From DRGT01 sp022567895 (GTDB taxonomy: Archaea > Thermoproteota > Nitrososphaeria > Nitrososphaerales > Nitrosopumilaceae), in contig JADFGC010000043.1 in NCBI GenBank assembly GCA_022567895.1, forward strand, positions 1 to 10,633: a stretch of DNA of 10,633 nt. Reading direction: 5' to 3'. Position 1 is the first letter of the stretch, and each line of letters begins with the position of its first letter. Position numbers and translations under genes: made by a program. Of the stretch, positions 1 to 6,140 are shown one piece after another. The notes beneath the pieces are model-generated. The model saw only the letters and a list, made by a program, of their open reading frames with translations, was not told the DNA's origin and made no database searches.

Positions 1-891
1 ACTGATGACGCATCAGAGCTAATTGACTATGGTAATTTTATAGATGCTGAATCTCAGATAAGTGAAATACGACATTATCTAGATGAACATCTTCCTCTAA
101 AAAATGACAATATCATATACGATATTAGTTATGATTTGGAGAATGATATTTGGATTTTAGAAGGATTTGTAAACAAACCTGATGGTCTTTGGAAAAAAGG
201 CATGAGACAGGACTTGAACGTGACAGTTTATGAAGCATCAGGTGAGGTTCATAGTACCCTAAAATTCACTGATACAAAACATGGCAGGTTTTTCACTCAA
301 TGGCGTGCACCTACTGAACCAGGACTCTATGTAGTAATGCTACAATACATGGATCAGAAAACATCACAGCTGGTAAATGTTGAAGAAAGAATTGTTAGAG
401 AATACAGTTCAGTAGAACTTGATAGTGCAGAGTTAGCAAGAGAGTATGAAGAACTAGAGAACTTTATAGAAGTTTTTGGGGAAACCAACTATGGAAAACA
501 TGAATCAAAATTTGATCCAGTTCTGGAGGATATTAAGACCGGCCTTGCAAATAGAGACTCAACAGAGGTGAAGGATGATCTTTCAGAACTTAAGCGATTG
601 ATAGAAAGATACTTGCCGGTGCGTTCAAAATCAGCAGTCATTGAAGCCTATATGGAACAAGATACGTTATACCTCTCTGGCTCAATTGTTAAACCCTATG
701 TTAATTTTAGAGAAGACATTTTCATTGATATCTTTGACCAAAAAGGAGAACGTATAGATGAAATTGCACTTAAAGATACTCCAGCTGGTAAGTTTAATCA
801 AGTATTATCAAAACCGTATGAACCTGGAATGTATGTTGCACAACTATGGTATCATGATTTAATGGTATCAGACTTCTTTCATGTAAGGTAA
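1..891 (+). CDS. Modular extracellular-type beta-domain protein, C-terminal part (5' end outside window)
   Basis: The frame is open from the first base to the TAA at 889-891, giving 296 visible residues, so the true start lies upstream. An internal TTG at 136 is not a credible start because the protein pattern continues before it. Two copies of one module are visible. Each has a charged helical stretch ending in a Leu-Pro motif (EHLPL near residue 29; ERYLPV near residue 201), then a beta-rich domain of about 80-90 residues with GFVNKP or GSIVKP near its start and EPGLYVV or EPGMYVA near its end. The EPGxYV strand resembles bacterial-type Ig or macroglobulin-like folds. I infer a secreted or surface protein, but the N-terminus that would carry a signal peptide is not in the window. 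Family not recognised. A T-run follows the stop. Confidence 0.85.
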   Translation, partial: TDDASELIDYGNFIDAESQISEIRHYLDEHLPLKNDNIIYDISYDLENDIWILEGFVNKPDGLWKKGMRQDLNVTVYEASGEVHSTLKFTDTKHGRFFTQWRAPTEPGLYVVMLQYMDQKTSQLVNVEERIVREYSSVELDSAELAREYEELENFIEVFGETNYGKHESKFDPVLEDIKTGLANRDSTEVKDDLSELKRLIERYLPVRSKSAVIEAYMEQDTLYLSGSIVKPYVNFREDIFIDIFDQKGERIDEIALKDTPAGKFNQVLSKPYEPGMYVAQLWYHDLMVSDFFHVR

Positions 892-898
892 TTTTTTT
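892..898 (+). terminator. T-run after the modular protein gene
   Basis: The stop codon is followed directly by seven T bases (892-898) without an obvious stem. Archaeal transcription can end on simple T-runs, so this is a plausible terminator for the plus-strand gene. The stretch from here to 970 holds nothing else I recognise. Confidence 0.4.
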
Positions 899-970
899 AA
901 AATTAGATGCAATAAGCTGTCATTCACTAATCTTAGAAACTCCTTTTACCATGCCTGTGAAGATTCAAGT

Positions 971-1180
971 TTACTTTTTTAGAATCGGTTTACCCGAAAG
1001 ATCATTTTCTCGTTCTGTATCAAATGTTGCTTGATGAGAACTATCTCTATGCATATAACTATGAATTTCATTTTCTTGCTTCCGACAAAATTTCTTATGA
1101 ATTGCTTCTTCGATTTTCAGTGTGGTTTCATTTTCATGATAGAGTCGTTTCCCACAATCTTGGCAGATGATTTCAGGCAT
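971..1180 (-). CDS. Small zinc-finger-like protein (C2HC)
   Basis: Sixty-nine residues from the ATG at 1180. A TTG six codons further upstream (1198) is possible, but the ATG sits 26 bases from a TATA-like box and is preferred. The N-terminal half has Cys6-x2-Cys9, then 18 residues, then His28-x3-Cys32, which fits one zinc site with a longer spacer than a classical C2H2 finger. The C-terminal half is polar and probably disordered (many Ser, His, Asp, Lys). The gene is divergent from the 41-residue membrane protein at 1233. It is probably a nucleic-acid-binding or protein-binding small regulator, but that is inferred from the metal motif only. The target is unknown. Confidence 0.65.
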   Translation of the reverse strand: MPEIICQDCGKRLYHENETTLKIEEAIHKKFCRKQENEIHSYMHRDSSHQATFDTERENDLSGKPILKK

Positions 1181-1201
1181 AAAATTCGTCAGTTTCAAAT
1201 G

Positions 1202-1210
1202 TATTTAGAT
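1202..1210. promoter_or_regulatory. Shared TATA-like box between divergent genes
   Basis: TATTTAGAT on plus reads ATCTAAATA on minus. Its centre (1206) is 26-27 bases from both the minus start at 1180 and the plus start at 1233, the spacing expected for leaderless archaeal transcripts in both directions. No second clear box is seen in the 52-base gap. Confidence 0.45.
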
Positions 1211-1232
1211 GTTTAACTTTAGAAAATAATAG

Positions 1233-1358
1233 ATGGCTGAATCTGATCTCATACCATTTACTTTTTGGTCCATATTGACTGGAGTAATAATGGTAGTTTC
1301 AGGTTTGAGCTACATGGCTTTTCTGAGGAGAAGAAAAAGTGAGAAACCTTCGGCTTGA
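1233..1358 (+). CDS. Small single-span membrane protein (41 aa)
   Basis: The ATG at 1233 opens a 41-codon frame ending in TGA at 1356-1358. The protein has a short polar start, one hydrophobic helix (about residues 9-30, FTFWSILTGVIMVVSGLSYM followed by AF), then a basic Arg-Arg-Arg-Lys tail. By the positive-inside rule the C-terminus faces the cytoplasm. A TATA-like box lies 27 bases upstream, and the reading frame overlaps the start of the DUF99 gene by 20 bases, so the two are probably co-transcribed and translationally linked. Function unknown. Evidence for a real gene is the membrane helix with flanking basic residues, promoter spacing and operon overlap; its short length keeps confidence moderate. 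Confidence 0.6.
   Translation: MAESDLIPFTFWSILTGVIMVVSGLSYMAFLRRRKSEKPSA
1324..1330 (+). promoter_or_regulatory. Shine-Dalgarno-like site for the DUF99 gene
   Basis: TGAGGAG ends eight bases before the GTG at 1339, inside the coding sequence of the small membrane protein. It supports GTG 1339 as the DUF99 start and contrasts with the leaderless starts around it, as expected for an internal gene of an operon. Confidence 0.5.
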
Positions 1359-1908
1359 AAAAAAAGGTTTGAGAGGACTTGCTATTGCAGAAAGCTTCAA
1401 ACAAGATTCTGAAAAATCAGTTCTTGCAGGCATAGTGATGCGTAGAGATTTTGTAATTGATGGCTTTGTTTTTGGGAATGCTACTATATCTGGAAATGAT
1501 GCCACTGATGAAATTATTAAAATGCATGAAAAACTTGGCAGGCCTGATATCAGCTATGTTTTGATTTCTGGAATTATAATATCGATGTACAATATGGTTA
1601 ACATAAAAAAAATTCATGAAAAATTACAGATACCAGTAATTGGAGTTACATATCAAGACTCCACAGGAATTGAAAAGGCTATCAAACATCACTTTGCAAA
1701 CTCTTGGAAAGAAAAAATTGAAGAATACAAAAAACTTGGAGAAAGAGAAAAGATTAATCTTAAAACATCTTTTGATGTATTTGTTAGAAAAGAAGGCTGT
1801 GAATTATCCGATGTAAAACACCTTCTTAATGATCTTACTTTACAGGGTTCATTACCTGAACCACTTCGAATAGCACAACTACTTGCAAAAACATTACTTA
1901 ATGATTAG
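1339..1908 (+). CDS. DUF99 (UPF0215) family protein, endonuclease V-like fold
   Basis: The 189-residue protein matches the archaeal DUF99 family as I know it. It has an N-terminal RLEKKGLRGLAIAESF segment, then SVLAGIVMRRDFVIDGF, a central strand DISYVLISGI, and IPVIGVTYQDS near residue 100. The family is related in fold to endonuclease V (RNase H-like), but its activity is not established, so no reaction is claimed. Length is normal for the family. GTG at 1339 is chosen because the family pattern begins at once and a Shine-Dalgarno-like GAGGAG precedes it. It is the second gene after the 41-residue membrane protein and overlaps the convergent short-chain dehydrogenase by four bases at its 3' end. 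Confidence 0.85.
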   Translation: MRNLRLEKKGLRGLAIAESFKQDSEKSVLAGIVMRRDFVIDGFVFGNATISGNDATDEIIKMHEKLGRPDISYVLISGIIISMYNMVNIKKIHEKLQIPVIGVTYQDSTGIEKAIKHHFANSWKEKIEEYKKLGEREKINLKTSFDVFVRKEGCELSDVKHLLNDLTLQGSLPEPLRIAQLLAKTLLND

Positions 1909-2666
1909 GCCTCTGAAGCAGATTTTCCGCCATCTACATCTAGAATTGTTCCAGTAATCCAATTTGCCTCATCTGACGCCATAAACAAAACTGCATTGGC
2001 AACATCAATTGGTTCACCTATTCTATTTAGTGGCAATCTGTCTTCAAGTACCTTTCTTGCATTAGGATCTTCAAGATATGGTTTGATCATTCCCGAGTTA
2101 ATTATTCCTGGATTAATGCAATTGCAACGAATATTTCTTCTTGCATATTCAACTGCAATTGCTTTTGTAAACATGCTTACAGCAGCTTTAGTTGCTGAAT
2201 AAACTGCTAAGTGTACCCTTGGTATTGCCCTCTCACTTGAAATTGAACCAATGTTTATAATGACCCCGCTTTTTACTTCGCTCATTTTACTGAGCACTGC
2301 TTTTGTAGGCTTGAAAACTCCATGAACGTTAACATCTATCATTTTTTTAATTTCAGCATCTGGCATTTCATGAAAGTGAATTGGATCATTTAATGCACCT
2401 GCTCCATTTACCAAAATGTCAATCTTGCCATATTTGTCCATAACTTGATCAACTGCTTGGAAAACCTGTGCTTCATCTGTAATGTCGCAAGTCATTGAAG
2501 CTGTTTTTTCTTCATTACCAACCTCCTTTCGAACTTTTTCTAAAGATTCAAGTTTTCTACCTAAAAGAACAACAATTGCTCCTTCTCCTACAAATCGCTT
2601 TACAATACTAGTACCGATATCGCTTGATGCTCCAGTTACAATTGCAACTTTGTCTTTTAGCCGCAT
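1905..2666 (-). CDS. Short-chain dehydrogenase/reductase (SDR), NAD(P)-dependent
   Basis: The 253-residue protein is a classical SDR of normal length. Visible motifs are the cofactor-binding TGASSDIG (residues 11-18, with Asp in place of the usual Gly-Ile-Gly first Gly), NGAG (87-90, commonly NNAG), Asn113, a Ser cluster at 141-144, the catalytic Tyr156-x3-Lys160 in YSATK, the PG turn at 186-187 and DVDGG near the end. It should oxidise or reduce an alcohol/ketone with NAD(H) or NADP(H) in the cytoplasm. The substrate cannot be read from sequence; the fabG-like pattern is shared by many SDRs. It lies 28 bases downstream of the beta-hydroxyacid dehydrogenase on the same strand and has its own TATA-like box, so it may be transcribed both with it and alone. 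Confidence 0.93.
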   Translation of the reverse strand: MRLKDKVAIVTGASSDIGTSIVKRFVGEGAIVVLLGRKLESLEKVRKEVGNEEKTASMTCDITDEAQVFQAVDQVMDKYGKIDILVNGAGALNDPIHFHEMPDAEIKKMIDVNVHGVFKPTKAVLSKMSEVKSGVIINIGSISSERAIPRVHLAVYSATKAAVSMFTKAIAVEYARRNIRCNCINPGIINSGMIKPYLEDPNARKVLEDRLPLNRIGEPIDVANAVLFMASDEANWITGTILDVDGGKSASEA

Positions 2667-2688
2667 TATTTTATGCAGAACCTCTTAT

Positions 2689-2698
2689 CTTAAATTAA
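2689..2698 (-). promoter_or_regulatory. TATA-like box for the SDR gene
   Basis: On minus it reads TTAATTTAAG, centred 27 bases from the SDR start at 2666. It overlaps the stop codon of the upstream dehydrogenase gene, indicating a possible internal promoter. Confidence 0.5.
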
Positions 2699-3594
2699 TT
2701 TTGCAAATTCTCTGTCTTTGTAGCTTGTTTTAGGTAAGCCAAAATACCAGTATAATCAAGATCGCCAAATCCATTTTCAATAGCTTTTTTGTAGATTTCT
2801 TCTGCCCTAGAACTCATTGGTAATTTAATTCCAAAAGATTTTGCTGTCTCATTAATCGTGTTAAGATCTTTTTTCAGATTATTTAGAGTAAATGTTGGTT
2901 TGAACTCATCTTTTATCATCTTGAAAGCCTTATTCTCACTCATTCCTGTTTTAAAATAAGTTGAATTTAGAATTTTTAGAAATACTTTAGGCTCTACAGA
3001 TGTTGCTCGTGCTAGAGTAATTCCTTCAGAGAGTGCGAGAGCTAGCATTGCAATCTGAAGATTCATTGCAAGCTTTACTGAATGCGCAACTCCATTTTTG
3101 CCAAGGAAAAAAACTTGGTTTCCAATTGTCTCAAAAACATTTTTGAATTTGTTAAATGCATTTTCATCACCTGACGCCATTACAACTAATTTACCATTAA
3201 TTGCAACATTTGGTCCTCCCATCACAGGAATATCTAGCATAGTGATCCCATTTTTTTTGAATTCACTTGCAATCTTTCTTGTTTCTATTGGATTTATGGT
3301 ACTCATATCTGCCACAATTAAATCACCATGTTTTCCTTCAATGATGCCATTTTTTTCAAAGGATATCTGTCTAACGGCACTAGCATCTTTTACACATGTA
3401 ATCACAAGATCTGAGGACTCTGTTACTTTTTTTGGGCTATCAACAATTGTGGCACCTTTTTTTTCTAATTCTGCAGTTTTTTCTTTGGTTCTATTGTATG
3501 CTGTTAAAGAATAACCTGATTCTAGCAAATGCAATCCAACTGCATTTCCAAGCATTCCTGTACCAACTAGTCCAATTTTATCTTCGTTCTTCAT
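2695..3594 (-). CDS. NAD(P)-dependent beta-hydroxyacid dehydrogenase (3-hydroxyisobutyrate dehydrogenase family)
   Basis: The 299-residue protein has full family length. The Rossmann motif GLVGTGMLG is at residues 8-16, followed by YNRT (33-36), whose Arg often goes with NADP(H) preference. The substrate motif DIPVMGGPNVAINGKLVVMA starts at 121, the catalytic lysine is Lys174 in GKNGVAHSVKLAMN (165-178), and KKDL (241-244) lies in the C-terminal helical domain. The family oxidises 3-hydroxyisobutyrate, tartronate semialdehyde, succinic semialdehyde or related compounds, so the substrate here is open. The ATG at 3594 overlaps the end of the upstream unknown gene by 17 bases, indicating one transcript, and an SDR follows. 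Cytoplasmic. A role in small hydroxyacid or aldehyde metabolism is inference. Confidence 0.92.
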   Translation of the reverse strand: MKNEDKIGLVGTGMLGNAVGLHLLESGYSLTAYNRTKEKTAELEKKGATIVDSPKKVTESSDLVITCVKDASAVRQISFEKNGIIEGKHGDLIVADMSTINPIETRKIASEFKKNGITMLDIPVMGGPNVAINGKLVVMASGDENAFNKFKNVFETIGNQVFFLGKNGVAHSVKLAMNLQIAMLALALSEGITLARATSVEPKVFLKILNSTYFKTGMSENKAFKMIKDEFKPTFTLNNLKKDLNTINETAKSFGIKLPMSSRAEEIYKKAIENGFGDLDYTGILAYLKQATKTENLQN

Positions 3595-3964
3595 CTTTTA
3601 ATTTCCATTTTTTAAAACCAAGTCTTGAAGTTTCAAATTCTAAATGCCCTATTATTTTGTCTCCCTTTCTAACCATTGCATAATCGGATTGTTTCATTGT
3701 AAATGTCCGCTCTTTTGGTTTGTATCCGCCTTCTATTACTCGAACTTTGAATCTCTTGCTAGCTTTGATAATGAGTTTTCTGGCTGTTTGAACGTCCCCC
3801 ATCCACGAAAACATTTCAAATTCTCCAAAATTTTTTGTTGAAATATCATAACCATAAAGCCTTGCTTCAAACTTTGACTTTGATTTTGTTGTCTGCTCAT
3901 TTAGCCATGAGACTACTTGTTCTCCAAATCCCTTCTCAACGCCAAATGTTTCTGAATCTTTCAT
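3578..3964 (-). CDS. Conserved-looking hypothetical protein (128 aa)
   Basis: I do not recognise a family. The 128-residue protein has no signal peptide or membrane helix, is basic toward the C-terminus (KKWKLKDEERR) and has mixed alpha/beta character. There is a helix at about residues 10-28, strands around RLYGYDIS and FEMFSWMGD, a helix VQTARKLIIKASKRF (about 58-72), then strands with KVRVIEG and KIIGHLEFE. Its 3' end overlaps the beta-hydroxyacid dehydrogenase by 17 bases, so it is the first gene of that minus-strand cluster. Codon use matches the neighbours. It starts with ATG at 3964 in a region divergent from the zinc-finger gene at 4051. The promoter is not clear; an ATTTTATG-like box at about 3999-4005 would give a short leader. 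Confidence 0.75.
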   Translation of the reverse strand: MKDSETFGVEKGFGEQVVSWLNEQTTKSKSKFEARLYGYDISTKNFGEFEMFSWMGDVQTARKLIIKASKRFKVRVIEGGYKPKERTFTMKQSDYAMVRKGDKIIGHLEFETSRLGFKKWKLKDEERR

Positions 3965-4018
3965 GTCTAAATTATGTAAAGGTATGTGAATAATTCCGTC
4001 ATAAAATCTCTCCCTGTT

Positions 4019-4030
4019 AAACTAAAATAT
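4019..4030 (+). promoter_or_regulatory. TATA-like box for the zinc-finger gene at 4051
   Basis: AAACTAAAATAT is centred about 26 bases before the ATG at 4051 with no Shine-Dalgarno between, fitting a leaderless transcript. A nearer out-of-frame ATG at 4041 is ignored. Confidence 0.5.
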
Positions 4031-4050
4031 GAAATTTTGAATGGTATAGT

Positions 4051-4419
4051 ATGCTTACAGTAGACTGTAGTGAAGTGGAAGCAATCAAACATGAATTACT
4101 TGTCTACGTTTCAGATCAAGTAGCTGCTATTCCTACTTTAAAAATAGGTGAATTTACTCTATCCCCAATTGAAGATTCCCAAAGTATTGATAAAAACGAG
4201 GTAATTGATGCCATCAAAGAATTTTTAGATTCAATTGGAGAATCTCGAAACTTTGCTGTTATATCTAACTCCAATGTTATCTTGATAAAATCATTATCTG
4301 GAAAAACAATTGAACGGAAAGCAAAGCCTGTGGCAGAGATGTTTTCATGTGCTCATTGTGGATTTGTGACTCAATATGAGGTAGAGTACAACAATCATCA
4401 GAAAATTCACTATCTATGA
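4051..4419 (+). CDS. C2H2 zinc-finger protein with an N-terminal alpha/beta domain
   Basis: The 122-residue protein ends in one classical C2H2 finger: Cys100-x2-Cys103-x12-His116-x3-His120, with the last His two residues from the C-terminus. The first 90 residues form a separate domain without cysteine pairs (only Cys6), with a helix near residues 8-25 and alternating strand and helix segments (EVIDAIKEFLDSIG, NFAVISNSNVILIKS). The domain family is not recognised. A single finger attached to a small domain may bind nucleic acid or a protein partner in the cytoplasm; that is inference. The start is supported by the TATA-like box about 26 bases upstream. It is convergent with the disrupted gene whose ancestral end lies 17 bases beyond this stop. 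Confidence 0.8.
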   Translation: MLTVDCSEVEAIKHELLVYVSDQVAAIPTLKIGEFTLSPIEDSQSIDKNEVIDAIKEFLDSIGESRNFAVISNSNVILIKSLSGKTIERKAKPVAEMFSCAHCGFVTQYEVEYNNHQKIHYL

Positions 4420-4435
4420 TTTAAAACACTAAAGA

Positions 4436-4708
4436 TTATTTTTTTTCTTTCTGTGGTAGTTCAGATGATGTAGAAAAATCGTACTGTGGAAAAGACTTTT
4501 GATAATGTTTTTAAAAACTAGTTGTTACCTGTTTTGTTTGAAATTCTGTTCTCAAACCACCAATTGTATTTTGATTCCCAAACACATCGTATGCAATTAA
4601 TGAATATTTTTTTGGTTTTTCATAGTATCTTGCACTAAAAAGTCACAAAGTTCCAAATACAAAGATGAAAAACCCTGTGATGAATTTGTCTAGGAATCTA
4701 TTGTGCAC
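4436..4708 (-). pseudogene. Disrupted small membrane-protein gene with two in-frame stops
   Basis: On minus a GTG at 4708 starts a protein-like frame with a hydrophobic segment (FLDKFITGFFIFVFGTL), interrupted by TGA at codon 22 (4643-4645). It goes on in the same frame with LFSARYYEKPKKYSLIAYDV and a further polar stretch, meets TAA at codon 66 (4511-4513), and continues (YQKSFPQYDFSTSSELPQKE) to a TAA at 4436-4438. The amino-acid character stays protein-like across both stops with no frameshift. The first stop is one base from TGG (Trp), which would suit the end of a membrane helix. A TATA-like box sits 26 bases upstream of the GTG. The remnant exactly fills the space between two zinc-finger genes. 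I infer a recently inactivated one-helix membrane protein. Readthrough, sequencing error or a chance open frame are the alternatives. Confidence 0.5.
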
Positions 4709-4729
4709 TATTAAACTTCTGGCAGGATG

Positions 4730-4737
4730 TTTATAAG
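4730..4737. promoter_or_regulatory. Symmetric TATA box shared by divergent genes
   Basis: TTTATAAG on plus reads CTTATAAA on minus, a good archaeal TATA box both ways. Its centre is 26-27 bases from the plus ATG at 4761 and from the minus GTG at 4708. Confidence 0.6.
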
Positions 4738-4760
4738 CTCTAAGATGTAAAGTTGATATT

Positions 4761-4937
4761 ATGGAAAATTCAAAGAAAAATGTAAGCAAAATTTATTGTG
4801 AAAAATGCGATGCCATTTTTGAATCTAGAGAAAAATTTGAAAAACATTTTGATAATCACTCATCCGTCTCTTGTGAGTCATGTCCACTTGATGTGGTAGT
4901 AGATAAAATAACCAAATTTTTTAGAAGAAAGAATTAG
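4761..4937 (+). CDS. Small C2H2 zinc-finger protein (58 aa)
   Basis: The ATG at 4761 encodes 58 residues ending with TAG at 4935-4937. It holds a perfect C2H2 finger, Cys13-x2-Cys16-x12-His29-x3-His33, with Phe20 and Phe26 at hydrophobic-core positions. A further Cys38-x2-Cys41 pair follows that could make a second half-site or a redox pair. The C-terminus is basic (KFFRRKN). The strong TATA box at 4730-4737 is 27 bases upstream, indicating a leaderless transcript. It is probably a cytoplasmic nucleic-acid-binding or adaptor protein, but the target is unknown. It lies 50 bases before the DsbA-like gene, which has its own TATA-like box, so they need not be co-transcribed. Confidence 0.8.
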   Translation: MENSKKNVSKIYCEKCDAIFESREKFEKHFDNHSSVSCESCPLDVVVDKITKFFRRKN

Positions 4938-4955
4938 ACATAATTTGGAAGAAAT

Positions 4956-4966
4956 CTTTTAAATTA
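4956..4966 (+). promoter_or_regulatory. TATA-like box for the DsbA-like gene
   Basis: CTTTTAAATTA is centred 27 bases before the ATG at 4988, preceded by a purine-rich GAAAT that could serve as the BRE. No Shine-Dalgarno site is present, so a leaderless transcript is likely. Confidence 0.55.
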
Positions 4967-4987
4967 TGGAACAAATTTTGAACTTAG

Positions 4988-5653
4988 ATGGCTAAGAAAG
5001 GAATTATCATCGGTGGGATTGCAGCTGCCATTATTGTTGGTATTGTTGCAGCTTCTGCATCTCAATTTGGTTCAGAAACCGTAAATCTAGATATGCAAAG
5101 GATGCATGGAGACATTTCTACTGCTATGGGATCTCCAATTCTTGGTAATCCTGATGCGTCAATTACAATTGTAGAGTTTGGTGATTATCAATGTGAACAA
5201 TGTTATGCGTGGTTTCATAATACAAAACCAGCATTAGTTCAAGATTACATTGATACTGGAAAAGCAAACCTTGTGTTTGTTGATTTGGCAATTTTGGGGC
5301 GTGATTCACTCAAAGCAGCTCAGGCAACATACTGCGCTGAAGATCAAGGCAAGTATTGGGAGTTTCATGATTTATTGTATAATTCACAAGAACACATTGA
5401 CAATGGATGGGCAAACTCTGAACGCCTAAAGGCATTTGCATTCAGTTTAGGCTTGGATATGGAGCTGTTCGATAGTTGCCTTGACTCTGGAAAATATTCT
5501 AAGCGTGTTTCGTACAACATTGATGAGGCTAGAAAACAGGGCGCAAACGGAACTCCAACATTCTTTATAATTGACTCTGAAGGAAATACGAAAAAAATTG
5601 GAGGGGCTCAACCCTACTCTGTTTTTAAGAACGTAATTGATTCTATGATATAG
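4988..5653 (+). CDS. Membrane-anchored DsbA-like thiol-disulfide oxidoreductase
   Basis: The 221-residue protein starts with MAKKG and a hydrophobic helix (residues 5-25) that should anchor it, leaving the catalytic domain outside the membrane. The thioredoxin-fold DsbA domain begins near residue 58 (ASITIVEFGDYQCEQC), with active-site Cys69-Glu-Gln-Cys72. The cis-proline loop GTPTFF is at 188-193 (Pro190). The inserted helical domain (about 105-180) carries Cys116 and Cys164, a likely structural disulfide. The family introduces or rearranges disulfides in exported proteins. ATG 4988 has a TATA-like box 27 bases upstream. The stop codon touches the ATG of the next gene, a membrane protein that may be its redox partner. 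No signal cleavage site is obvious. Domain assignment is firm; the direction of electron flow is not known. Confidence 0.93.
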   Translation: MAKKGIIIGGIAAAIIVGIVAASASQFGSETVNLDMQRMHGDISTAMGSPILGNPDASITIVEFGDYQCEQCYAWFHNTKPALVQDYIDTGKANLVFVDLAILGRDSLKAAQATYCAEDQGKYWEFHDLLYNSQEHIDNGWANSERLKAFAFSLGLDMELFDSCLDSGKYSKRVSYNIDEARKQGANGTPTFFIIDSEGNTKKIGGAQPYSVFKNVIDSMI

Positions 5654-6133
5654 ATGGAAGCAATCAAGCTAGTCTTCTCAAACAAAGTATACATTGTACT
5701 AGCTGCTGCAATTTTTGTTGGAATGCTAATTCCTCTCTCAATTATTTCTGAATATATTTTCTTAGAACCATATTTGGTAGGTCATATACCACCAGGAACA
5801 GAGTTTGGTCTTTCCTTGATTGTACTAGTATCTGCATTATCGGGATTAGTTATTCCAATGAACATTTATCGAATTAGAATAATGCGTATCTCTAAAAAGA
5901 AGATGAGTGGAAGTATTTTTGGATCATTTATTGGAGCTGCTGCTGGTGCATGTAGCTGTGGGCCAATTGGGTTTGCGGTAATCTCTACTTTTGGTAGCGT
6001 AGGTGCAGTAACTACTTCATTTTTAACAACATATGAAATTCCATTAAGGCTTGGAGCAATTGCTTTGCTTGGTATTGTCTATTACACTACTGTACGATCA
6101 TTGAAAATCGAATGCCAGCTCAACAAGTCATAA
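5654..6133 (+). CDS. Four-helix membrane protein with a Cys-Ser-Cys motif, next to DsbA-like gene
   Basis: The ATG directly follows the TAG of the DsbA-like gene with no spacer, so the pair is almost surely translated from one message. The 159-residue protein has about four membrane helices (near residues 12-31, 51-71, 88-112 and 130-147) and a basic loop between helices 2 and 3 (RIRIMRISKKK) that should be cytoplasmic. Helix 3 contains Cys100-Ser-Cys102 in a small-residue-rich segment (GAAAGACSCGPIGF), and a lone Cys154 sits near the C-terminus. I do not recognise the family. It lacks the quinone-enzyme pattern of VKOR/DsbB as I know it. By context and its paired cysteines I infer a redox partner for the oxidoreductase, or a membrane protein needing it. 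A T-rich stretch (TTTTTTCTTTT) follows the stop. Confidence 0.85.
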   Translation: MEAIKLVFSNKVYIVLAAAIFVGMLIPLSIISEYIFLEPYLVGHIPPGTEFGLSLIVLVSALSGLVIPMNIYRIRIMRISKKKMSGSIFGSFIGAAAGACSCGPIGFAVISTFGSVGAVTTSFLTTYEIPLRLGAIALLGIVYYTTVRSLKIECQLNKS

Positions 6134-6140
6134 TTTTTTC

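Noticed and set aside
136..891. TTG at 136 as the start of the first gene
   Set aside because: The same frame is open to the window edge and encodes part of the repeated helical module, so the gene continues upstream.
1299..1617. Open frames on minus across the DUF99 gene
   Set aside because: They lie opposite a well-supported gene, have no protein family character and look like AT-rich antisense shadows.
1905..1908. Four-base convergent gene overlap (also at 9954-9957) as a special signal
   Set aside because: Both overlaps use TTAG, which is simply the shortest way to nest TAG and TAA on opposite strands in a compact genome.
3098..3514. 138-residue plus-strand frame opposite the beta-hydroxyacid dehydrogenase
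   Set aside because: It is antisense to a clear enzyme with all its motifs, and its hydrophobic content is what complementing that gene produces.
4436..4708. Selenocysteine at the in-frame TGA
   Set aside because: No SECIS-like element was noticed, these archaea are not known to use selenocysteine, and a second stop (TAA) lies in the same frame. A TGG-to-TGA change is simpler.
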